Origin: Phaeoceros laevis
Lineage: Eukaryota; Anthocerotophyta; Anthocerotopsida; Notothyladales
Reading direction: 5' to 3'
Length of the DNA: 50,016 nucleotides
NCBI GenBank assembly: GCA_049999765.1
Contig: JBNGIQ010009298.1
Location: forward strand, 195,921 to 245,936
Positions within the stretch are counted from its first letter, which is position 1. Every line of letters begins with the position of its first letter. The notes under the pieces were generated by a model that searched no databases, was not told where the DNA came from, and saw only the letters and a program-made list of their open reading frames with translations. Of this stretch, positions 42,300 to 50,016 are shown one piece after another. Made by a program: the position numbers and the translations under genes.

Positions 42300-43528
42300 A
42301 TGGCAGGTTTTCTCAAGCTATTGCGGGAGAGAGGGTTGGTGGGAGCCATCAGAAAAGCAAATCAGAGCGGGCTTTTGTGAGTCACATATGAGCTCTGCAG
42401 CTCTCGGTCTGGAAAAGCTGGCTGTGTGGTACTGCTGACTTTGAGAAAATTCTGAATTCCCTTTCAACCGGATCCTGTTAGTTGTGGATCCGGCACCGCG
42501 GAGCTGGGTTTGCCAGGTGTTGCATACTGACGGACGAACTCTGCTGTTGATGCAGGAAAGGCATTGTGGATGGCAATCTCTTGTAAGTATGCTGAAGCTG
42601 AAGCAATTGTGCATTTCGATTCGTGTGGAGTTCTGCCATGGTGACTTGAATTCTGAGATCGTGAAACACATCCGCCAAGGCATACGGGTTAGGGTGACGA
42701 ATCCGGGTTGGCATGCCGTCTGGTCTGTTGATCATCAGGAATTTTCTGTATGGACGTTTGACTGAGGTAGCGCACGCCTGAAGTGCCGGCCCTCTTTGCA
42801 CTCCCAGGAACACGAAGCTGCGGGAATTTGATGGAGCCAAGCTAATGGGTTCTGATGGCTTTGGCAACAGATACTTTGAGAAAACTGCCAACACTCAGTT
42901 CGGTGAGCTAGCCGCAAAATCAATACTAGGTCCCGCATTTCAAAGCGCCACTACGGTGGCAGAAGGTTTTTGTCATTGTAAGCTGGGCATCTGCTTCTAA
43001 CGGTGGTGACGTATGCTCTCCTATCTTACAATTATGTGTGGCATATGGAACCTTGCTTGGTGAGTGCTGTGAAGCTCTTTGTGTCGCCAAACGGCCAGTG
43101 GCTGACCTTACTAACGTTGGGGCTGTGGTGTCGTTGGCTGCAGGAAGACATCGGTGGGTTGAGTATGCTGACAAAAATGATTATAATGCTTCCTCGGTCC
43201 CGCCAGAGTGGCACGGTTGGCTGCACTACATCACCGATCATACCCCTGATGAGGTATGTACGTCTCTTCGTCTTGATGGGTTTACGTTTCTGTGGTATTC
43301 GTACAGCTTTCAGGAACACCACCGTGGTGAATTTCAAAAGGTGCTACTTTTGTGAACTTTCTGGCTTGCTGACTGCAGCTGAAGTCTTTGAAGCCCGAGA
43401 GGTATGGGGTTGAGCACCAACCCAACCGGACTGGGGAGGGAGAAAACTACATATACCACCCTAAAGGAAGTGCTACAAACAGATCTCAACGTGACTGGAA
43501 GAAGTACGAACCGTGGCAACCCAGTTAA
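42300..43528 (+). CDS. NDUFA12: NADH dehydrogenase 1 alpha subcomplex subunit 12 (NDUFA12/B17.2), complex I
   Basis: Four exons, 42300-42376, 42808-42902, 43144-43253 and 43379-43528, join in frame to 143 aa. It is a nuclear-encoded accessory subunit of mitochondrial respiratory complex I in the matrix arm. Family signatures are LLNTKLREFDGAKLMGSD, FGNRYFEK, GRHRWVEYADKNDYNASSVP, PEWHGWLHYITDHTPDE, LKSLKPERYGVEHQPN, TGEGENYIYHPKG and DWKKYEPWQP. The short basic amphipathic amino terminus MAGFLKLLRERG fits mitochondrial targeting. Length and motif spacing match other plant orthologues (about 150-160 aa). No anomalies were seen. Confidence 0.96.
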
Positions 43529-43843
43529 GCAGAGAGCAGCACCATGCAAGGGCTGGCTGCCGAGCGCACAGTATTACAGCTGATCTTGAACATGTCCGGG
43601 CTCTTTTAAGGAGCTGGCAAACTTTCTTTGACTTGCTAAAACAAGCATTGGATAGTCTTTAGCTGAATGTGACACTGCTTGTCTAGGACATTTGCTAGAC
43701 TCCTGTGTAGCAATACAATAATTGGCTATGCCCTGCATAGCCTTGGAATTATGGCCGTAGCACCATTATCTAGATAAAAATAGCTGCGTTCTCATTAAAA
43801 ATATCTAGATAGTTTTAAACTAGGGTGGGGTGGCACAGACGCG

Positions 43844-43953
43844 TTGAGACATTTGTTTTGGGTTGAGACATAAGCATTTGTCTTGAGACATATGCATTTG
43901 CCTTGAGACATATGCATTTGTCTTGAGACATATGCATATGCATTTGTCTTGAG
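43844..43953. repeat. 20-bp tandem repeat
   Basis: Five units of TTGAGACATATGCATTTGTC, with variants, start at 43844, 43863, 43883, 43903 and 43923. The last has an extra TATGCA. Each contains the palindrome ATATGCAT or a variant. The array lies directly upstream of the hydrolase-like frame. Confidence 0.9.
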
Positions 43954-43991
43954 TTTGTAAGTTGTTGGGGTTCTCTGGAACTACCTTGAAG

Positions 43992-44387
43992 ATGTCTTCC
44001 AACACGGCTCTCATCTTCAATTGTCATCCTGTGCTGATGGTGGCCACCTTCGTGTTCATCTCCAGCGAGCCGCTAGAGGGGAACGTGGATGATGCCAATG
44101 TGGTTGCGATTTTGCGAGACTGGAGGTCACGAAACGGGCTGCTGCAGCTCCCGCTCACTACGCTGGGGACTTCGCACGGCGGCAGGTTCTTGTCCTCATT
44201 GGTTACTATGGTGGACTTTTTCGCTATCGTGCTGATGGTCTCTGATGGCAACAAAGATGCAATCGGAAGAGCTTACGCCAGGGGTACCTACCCGCCAACT
44301 CTGCTTTTCCCCTCATTTCGAGCTTGCAAAATCTTATTGCATAACCACTCCCTGGCAGGTGGCGCTAGGGCAGGCTGCCGTGGATGA
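43992..44387 (+). CDS. Alpha/beta-hydrolase-like protein, partial or truncated
   Basis: The frame from MSSNTALIFN contains VAILRDWRSRNGLLQLP then LTTLGTSHGGRFLSSL, in which GTSHG fits the G-x-S-x-G nucleophile elbow. VDFFAIVLMVSDG and TYPPTLLF follow, with the spacing seen in a plant alpha/beta-hydrolase-like family that has (W)...GLxxLPxxALGxSxGGxF...YPPTLF. The substrate is unknown. Only about 130 codons are present against the 300 or more expected. The amino-terminal beta sheet and the downstream His-containing part were not found, so this is either one exon of a longer gene or a relic. Confidence 0.45.
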   Translation: MSSNTALIFNCHPVLMVATFVFISSEPLEGNVDDANVVAILRDWRSRNGLLQLPLTTLGTSHGGRFLSSLVTMVDFFAIVLMVSDGNKDAIGRAYARGTYPPTLLFPSFRACKILLHNHSLAGGARAGCRG

Positions 44388-44718
44388 GCTCTCAAGTGGC
44401 ACACCGAGCCCGGCCAGTTCAAAGCCTCCACAATTCTAAGCAAAGCAAAGATCTTGCCTTGTAGCTAGCTTGCTCTCGAGAGCAACATCCGACGCAGGCC
44501 TTGGAATTCCTTGCTGGTAACCACGGACCGGGAGGTTCCCGGGTTCAGTGAGAGCTGGAGATGGCGGCAGCGAGCAAGCGAGCGAGCTCGCAGCAATGAC
44601 AGCCCGTTTGCGCTGCAGCGTCAGCAAGTTTTCGCGGTTGCGGGCAGGCTGGAGGTCCTAGGCGCCAAAGAAAATAGCTGTACAGTAGCTGCCATGGCCA
44701 TCCGCACAGCAGCTCTGG

Positions 44719-45783
44719 ATGGCCATAGCCTTGGACGGGCCGGCTTCCCAGGTCAAGGTTGTGGTGCTCCAGGGCGAGGTTGCGGACCAGAGCGAGCTGA
44801 GCCGGAACCAGAGCATGTGGACCATCCGGACTTGCGCCAGCACTCCGCTGGGCAGCTGGGAGTGGAAGGTGAGCCGCGCAGATCCGCCCTGCCCGCTCGT
44901 CACCAGGAGCACCTTCGCGCTCTGCAGGACCGCCTCTTGGTCCTCGTCTTCGGCATCCACCTGCTGCTGTACATCGTCGACACTGTCAAGATCCACACTA
45001 CTAGTCATAAGGACGCTGCCGTGCTCACACAACAGGTAACCCTTTTCTGCGTTACTGTCCCTCATCACCGAGCAATGTTTCTTCCTCTTGAGCAAGCTCA
45101 ACGAATTAAGTGCTTGTTGATGCGCGTGCTGGCCTTACTGTTATGAGAGGTTGCGTTGTTGGCACCCCTATATAGCAACAAGGTGGCAGGCCGAAGGCCA
45201 CTTATGATGGTTGACAGATGCCTCGTGATGGCTGCCCAAGCTGTGGAGCACGAGGGCACATTGGTTGTGTGTGTTTTGTGTGTATTTTGTGTGTGTTTTG
45301 TTTGGTGTGGGCATAGACCCAAGTTTCGAATGGTACAGACATATATGTTCAGAGTGGCGGTGTGCTCCGGAGGTTTCCACAATGTGCACCTCCGAGTTTG
45401 TTAGCAATGAGGCCCAAATTCCTAGAATCCGGTATTGTTTGTATCTAAGCTCATGAACGTCTTGACAAGTTCCTGTTCGTGCACACCACCAAGCAAGCTC
45501 ATTCCAACGATTCCCGTCCCCGGTAAGAACTCAAAAGTCGTCCTCCAGCTTCTTCAAAGGCTGTGGTGCATTTGTAAGTTCAGGCCACGCTTGATGTTGC
45601 TGATCACGACCTCATAGTTGTATAATTTTGCCTTCCCATACACAGCAAAGCTTGGTGGATTTGGGCCTACTGGTCGTCACCGCTCTCGTATGCTCGTACG
45701 CTCGAGCTTTAAGCACCAGCTTTAACCATGATCCAGAAAGGTCGTCACGACCATTTGACGAAGATCGGGATGGATTTCTGTAA
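44719..45783 (+). CDS. Possible small membrane protein (131 aa), unrecognised
   Basis: Three exons, 44719-44868, 44928-45035 and 45646-45783, join in phase 0 with GTGAGC/CTGCAG and GTAACC/CACAG splice sites. The product starts MAIALDGPASQVKVVVLQGE. It has a hydrophobic helix, RLLVLVFGIHLLLYIV, a second one, LVDLGLLVVTALVCSYA, and an acidic tail ending EDRDGFL. No family is recognised. The 610-bp second intron is long for this window, so an exon may be missing. A TG-rich tract (45263-45302) lies in that intron. Confidence 0.4.
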
Positions 45784-48377
45784 GTTTCATCCTTTTTGTT
45801 GGCTCATCCATTTTGAGGGCTTGGAATCACTGTTTCAGCTTCAAGTCATCTTGTTCCCTTGAACGCAGTATTGGGGCAGGAGCAGGTATTCTGGTCTTAG
45901 AGGTGAGACATCTGTACAACAACCTCCAGTGTGTAGTTCAACAGGACACACCGACTACAGATGGTCATGACTTACAGATCGTGCTTCAAAGCATTCTGGC
46001 ATGTTTATCTTCTAGGCTGCACATGGGCATTGTCGTGCCAGCAATGCTGATACTTGATGTACATTAGGAGCTACAACATGCTATGGACAGAGGAGCTACA
46101 TAATTAATGACATAATTCTTTTTATATAATCGATTTAACTGTACCACCCTAATCAAGTAAATCAACTGGGAGTCAATGAACAGAGTTAATTGACTCAAAG
46201 TTATCTAACTCTGAGTTAATCAATTTAAGTTAAACAACTAATATATAGTTAAATAACTGAAGTCAATTAACTCGTATTTAATTTAATTTGTAGCATGATT
46301 ATCTAGATAATTGACTCAAAGTTTAGTAATTAATATAAATTAACTAATATAGGTTAATTAAATAATATATGGTTTAACTGAAGTTAATTAACTTATAGTC
46401 AATTTATTTCAAAGCATAATTATTTAGATAAAAATATCTAGATATATTTAACTCATGTAAATTAACTACGAGTTAATGAACAGAGTTAAAGACAATACCT
46501 TCATGATCATTCCTCATGGCCTAAAACAATACGTGGCCTGTAGTTTCAAAGCAACATGTACAGTTTTATGATTAGACCAATAATTTTTGTCAACTACTAA
46601 CTTGAAAGGCACATTATGGCCGCTTTCTATGTGCCGCTCCGTAAACTTTAGGGAGGAGACCTGGACTTCCCATGTGAAGGATGGGAAAAGGCCTTTTCGC
46701 ATTATAAAAAGCCCAATTACCGGAGCAACGGGCTCTTCACGTCCGGCGGATTGGCGACCGCAAGGCCGTGAGTAAGGCGAGCGGGCACGCGTCAGTAGGC
46801 GGACCGGCATGTGCCTGCTTGCACCCAAAACCTGTTAAAGTTTACGAAATGGAGGGAGAGGGTCTACAAAAAGCGAATCTTTGGCCCCAGGGGTTTCGCT
46901 TCGCCCCATTTTTAGCAAAAAAGTTTAGGAAGCCCCCACATGGAAAGCGGCCCTTAGTCTGTACGTGATGTGTTTGTGTGCTACGGATAGTGGTTGCTTC
47001 CGAGAATGTTGATGTGAATTGGTTGACTTGCATGAAGTCAAGGAATTCTGAACATGGCAGCTTAGTAGCAGATTCAACAATGTCTACGATCATATCACTA
47101 GTTATGAATATTGACATCTCTAGTGCAGTAGCTGCAAATGGCACGCTCAAGTCAACAAGTGTATGTGTGTGTGTGAAGATATTGAAGGAGGTTTACACGA
47201 TCCCATAGAGGATGCTCTCCTTGCCCCTCTAAGTAAATGCTGCATAGATGGTTGCCGTCGTTTGTACACGTTAATGATGTATGTAGCAAGCCTTTGTGCA
47301 CGACAAGAATGTGGCAGGCATTATCTCCATATCACCTTCATTATTTGTCTCATAGTTTGCCAAGTCAAAACATTTTTTGTATAGTATGAATGACCCATGT
47401 TTGTTGAAGTTATATTTATGAATATATAGGATGCTTTTATAGAATATTTTGCATGCTAGATCCAAGTACTCTAACTTCTTCTACGCGCATAATATGTGCA
47501 TGAAACAATTCGAAGTCTCTAAAAATATCTAAGTAGTAGCTTCCAAATGTTACTCTACTCACTCATTGAATTATGAGATGTATGCCCATATATTGGAAAC
47601 ATCAGGTACTGTACTTTTCCATGTTGCTGTAGTTGAAAGTCTCTATTGTACTGCTGATTGAAATCTCATGTTTTCCATAGTGAACGATCTCCAAATATAA
47701 GTCTTCAATTTCCGAACAAGTGATCATTCTATTTGATACCTTTTACCTTAAATATTCAAGAAGAAGAAGAATCTCAAAAGAGGTTGGACAAAAACAATAG
47801 CATGCTTACAAACAATAGAAACCCTACACCTATACCTGAGATTGAGACGATGCCTAGAGGAAAAATAGCATTTTATACCTTGACTTCATACCTTGAACTT
47901 TGTACCTTGCACCATAAACCTTGCTTCCAACCTGCACCTTGCACATACATATGCAGGATGTCTTGGCTCCTCATATGTAGATAATAGATAACTTAGTTCA
48001 TAGTATTTTAAGTTGTTTCACAATATGCAATGATATGATGTTTGTTACGTCTCTCCATCGGTGTCCCGGTTTAGGGTTTCGTAATAGGCTAAATAGCCCT
48101 CAAACTGGTAGTTAGGTTCGAGTTTATTTGACCGCGCGCACTACCTATCACATCCTGCCGGCTAACTTATAGCCTAAACCCTATTCACATTTACACTACA
48201 ATATCTAGCCTGCCAACTTTTTGGCACTTGTTTTAAATGGGTTGTACACTATACCTGAGACTCGGGCAACCACCCTCTAAGGCTCTAAGCTAACTCGGAG
48301 GTCAGGACTCGGAAGCTGGAATTGTAATGACAGCTCCTTCCACATCTGTTCAAAAATTCTGCACCAATGACCCATGA
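45784..48377. other. Gene-poor AT-rich stretch
   Basis: I see no convincing gene in these 2.6 kb. Region 46110-46480 is a patchwork of AATTAACT/AGTTAATT motifs, listed separately. A TATAAAA sequence occurs near 46704 without a following gene. GGTTTAGGGTTTCG (48069) and CCTAAACCCTA (48173) form a weak inverted pair flanking about 100 bp. Confidence 0.5.
46110..46480. repeat. AT-rich degenerate repeat block
   Basis: Imperfect repeated segments of roughly 130 bp contain GAGTTAATTGACTCAAAGTT, CAATTAACTCGTATTTAATT and TTATCTAGATAATTGACTCA. Many are self-complementary around AGTTAATT and ATCTAGAT. The ATTTAGATAAAAATATCTAGAT segment resembles one at 43768-43812 (TATCTAGATAAAAAT...AAAAATATCTAGATA). 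It may be a decayed MITE family. Confidence 0.6.
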
Positions 48378-49604
48378 TCAGAGAAGTTGCCTCTCTTGCC
48401 AGTGATCTGCGCAAGTGATGGCCTTGGCTCGTTCCAGCGGAGACAGCTGCAGCAGAAGGATATCCCGAACATGGGCAGCAGCAGCTTCTCCAGCACGGGT
48501 GGCAAGCTCAAGAAACACCAGCGCATACCGCTTGTCTCCTTCGGCAAACAAGGCCAAGCCGTGCTCGAACTGAGCTCGAGGGTGCCCGAACATAGCGGCT
48601 CGCTGCATCCACCTCTTGGCCTCGCGAGGGCTGATTGCCACACCCTCCCCTTCTCTGTAACATAAAGCGGTATTATACATGGCTCTCAAGCTCCCACCTT
48701 CGGCAGCCCTCAGGTACCATCCCGCAGCTTTTTCAGCACTGGCTTCACAACCCCTGCCCTGCTGAAAGCAAAGAGCCAGGCTGTACTGCGCACGCACATG
48801 CCCAGCCATAGCCGCGAGCTGCAGCCATTTGACCGCCTCTCCAGGCTCCCCTCCCAGCAGGAAAGCGAGTCCCAGGTTACACCGGCCTGCGGGATCTCCC
48901 AGCTCCGAAGCCAGCCTGTACCACCGCATCCCCTCGTCCCTCCTGCCTAGGTCCCACAACATCAGCCCCGCATCCACCATTGCGGCAGCACAGCCGCGGA
49001 CTGCGCCCTTGATGAAGCTTTCCAACGCCTTGTCGGGGTTTCTGGTAACCCCACCCCGGCCGTGCTTGAACTTCTTCCCCCACTGCACGAACAGCATCCC
49101 CTCCCGCAAAGGAGTCAGGGCTTGGTGCCAAGACCGGCAAACCCTGCTTGCGGACCACAGATTCGGCCATGACAGAGCCCCCGTAATCCTCCTCAACACA
49201 TCGAAGGGGAGGGCTGCAAAATCGCCGTGCCTTTCCTCACCAGAATGCGAGTCTGACTCCGATTGCGGTAAAACCTGGTACGAATGCCTCTGCTGCTGCT
49301 GCTGCTGCTGCAGGTGACGCCCATGCTGCTCCACCTCCTGCCGCTCCATGGCCGGCAAATCCTGGCACTGAGAGACACATCCGTCGGTGGCCCCCGCCTG
49401 TCTCTTCTCCCAGACCACGCCTGGCAGGCTGAAATCCAGCAACTCAGACACCAGCCGCTGCCGACGCTCCTCCCGATCGTAGGACCGCCTGCTGCTGCGG
49501 TAGCACTGATGTCTCCCCAACTGCCGGCCCTTACTCGTGCTGCGCCGCCTCGGCGAGCTCTCGGACGAGCTCCCGGGCCCTGTGGTGCTCCTTGAATCCT
49601 CCAT
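48378..49604 (-). CDS. F-box protein with Sel1-like repeats (At1g70590-type)
   Basis: A single exon encodes 408 aa. The Ser/Arg-rich amino tail includes a polyglutamine run (HLQQQQQQQRH). An F-box at residues about 130-170 (FAALPFDVLRRITGALSWPN then LWSASRVCRSWHQAL) should bind SKP1 in an SCF ubiquitin ligase. KKFKHGRGGVTRNPDKALES leads into four to five Sel1/TPR-like repeats of 34-38 residues, such as GRCNLGLAFLLGGEPGEAVKW then LQLAAMAGHVRAQYSLALCF, ending QFEHGLALFAEGDK and a helix. The order and the KYKHGRGGV-type junction match the Arabidopsis F-box/Sel1 family. The start codon is the first ATG of this frame, but a short ORF ends 8 nt before it. Confidence 0.93.
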   Translation of the reverse strand: MEDSRSTTGPGSSSESSPRRRSTSKGRQLGRHQCYRSSRRSYDREERRQRLVSELLDFSLPGVVWEKRQAGATDGCVSQCQDLPAMERQEVEQHGRHLQQQQQQQRHSYQVLPQSESDSHSGEERHGDFAALPFDVLRRITGALSWPNLWSASRVCRSWHQALTPLREGMLFVQWGKKFKHGRGGVTRNPDKALESFIKGAVRGCAAAMVDAGLMLWDLGRRDEGMRWYRLASELGDPAGRCNLGLAFLLGGEPGEAVKWLQLAAMAGHVRAQYSLALCFQQGRGCEASAEKAAGWYLRAAEGGSLRAMYNTALCYREGEGVAISPREAKRWMQRAAMFGHPRAQFEHGLALFAEGDKRYALVFLELATRAGEAAAAHVRDILLLQLSPLERAKAITCADHWQERQLL

Positions 49605-49612
49605 CCCTGCCT

Positions 49613-49804
49613 TCAGCGTCGAGACCCTTCCGGTAGGGCGTGATCAGGCCCCTGGGCCAGATGCAGGAAAAAGACCTCCACCATCCGCGCCAACCAGCGG
49701 GTTAGCGGGCGAACTAGAAACCAGTAAGCGCAGACTGCCAGTATGAGTATTGGGCCTCCCGTCCATGCCGCGTTCCAGTCCCAGTAGTCTGAGTAGTCTC
49801 CCAT
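49613..49804 (-). CDS. 63-codon upstream ORF encoding a single-TM micropeptide
   Basis: The first ATG after the TATA motif at 49863-49868 opens MGDYSDYWDWNAAWTGG. A hydrophobic helix, PILILAVCAYWFLV, then a basic RPLTRWLARM segment, a second short hydrophobic run and a hydrophilic end (DHALPEGSRR) follow. The stop codon is 8 nt before the F-box ATG, in a different frame. If transcript mapping agrees, it is either a uORF that controls F-box translation or the first cistron of a two-protein mRNA. A spliced alternative cannot be excluded. Confidence 0.5.
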   Translation of the reverse strand: MGDYSDYWDWNAAWTGGPILILAVCAYWFLVRPLTRWLARMVEVFFLHLAQGPDHALPEGSRR

Positions 49805-49862
49805 CGTCTCCGAGTCGTCCTTCAGCACCGGCTCGGCTCCTTTTTCTGCCCATCCTGCCCCA

Positions 49863-49868
49863 CTATAT
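49863..49868 (-). promoter_or_regulatory. Candidate TATA box with TGACGT for the F-box locus
   Basis: On the minus strand CGTGACGTATATAGTGGGG contains TATATA and, overlapping upstream, a TGACGT bZIP-type core. It lies about 60 bp before the ATG of the 63-codon ORF, leaving a 5' UTR of about 30 nt. Confidence 0.4.
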
Positions 49869-50016
49869 ACGTCACGGGACCGTATTGATCATAATTAAGA
49901 TACCAGTATACAGTCAAGGGACCCCTTCGGGTAGGGCTAAGGAGATTTAATCATAAAAAAAGATTTTATGGGCAAAATAATCCGAAATTTCGTGTGGTAG
50001 TCGGCAGCACTCTCAG

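Noticed and set aside
43844-43953. CRISPR-like repeat array
   Set aside because: The 20-bp units are contiguous without spacers, and the genome is a plant.
43992-44070. Cytochrome b561 similarity (FNCHPVLMV)
   Set aside because: Only nine residues fit, and no heme-binding helices follow. The downstream GTSHGG and YPPTLLF blocks fit an alpha/beta-hydrolase-like protein better.
48060-48190. Interstitial telomere sequence (TTTAGGG at 48071, CCTAAACCC at 48173)
   Set aside because: Only single units are present, in opposite orientation. This is consistent with chance or a weak hairpin, not an array.

Overview
This is nuclear DNA from a green plant (streptophyte), probably a seed-free land plant. 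It carries a CP26 antenna gene (Lhcb5), a type I (M-gamma-like) MADS-box gene, a plant-type AGO, PRMT6, the plant form of complex I NDUFA12, an F-box/Sel1 protein, two tRNA-Val(AAC) genes and remnants of organelle-type PPR genes. Most introns I could place are about 60-130 bp with GT-AG ends. Such compact genes are typical of Selaginella or hornworts rather than ferns or seed plants, but I cannot name the species. Everything is eukaryotic, so there are no operons or ribosome binding sites.

Layout. 0-5.9 kb: short tandem repeats, tRNA-Val copy 1, an intact nine-exon cellulose-synthase-like GT2 gene (CSL-1, +) and a decayed serpin gene (-). 6.6-11.1 kb: the MADS gene, a striking three-armed palindrome, and Lhcb5 with a light-type promoter. 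12.1-17.4 kb: two tandem four-TM membrane protein genes flank a second CSL gene (CSL-2, -) and tRNA-Val copy 2. A 10-N assembly gap cuts the 3' ends of both CSL-2 and the first four-TM gene. 17.7-21.6 kb: two divergent genes of about 400 residues that I do not recognise. 22-28 kb: GC-rich tandem repeats, scrambled PPR fragments and a cluster of long inverted repeats, one bounding a 1.5-kb element. 28.6-31.6 kb: a complete AGO gene in one exon. 32.4-43.5 kb: an unknown gene, a SKP1/BTB-like plus LRR gene and PRMT6 (all -), then NDUFA12 (+), which shares a short divergent promoter with PRMT6. 43.8-48.3 kb: an alpha/beta-hydrolase-like reading frame, a small membrane protein gene and AT-rich repeats. 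48.4-49.8 kb: an intronless F-box/Sel1 gene preceded 8 nt upstream by a 63-codon membrane-peptide ORF.

Working together. The genes serve unrelated functions: light harvesting, cell wall glycan synthesis, RNA silencing, arginine methylation, respiration and ubiquitin ligase adaptors. The strongest local relationships are the duplicated CSL and four-TM genes at 2-17 kb, the PRMT6/NDUFA12 divergent pair, the inverted-repeat cluster immediately 5' of AGO, and the possible two-ORF transcript of the F-box gene. Gene models were built by hand from splice signals, frame continuity and remembered family sequences. No database or alignment tool was used.
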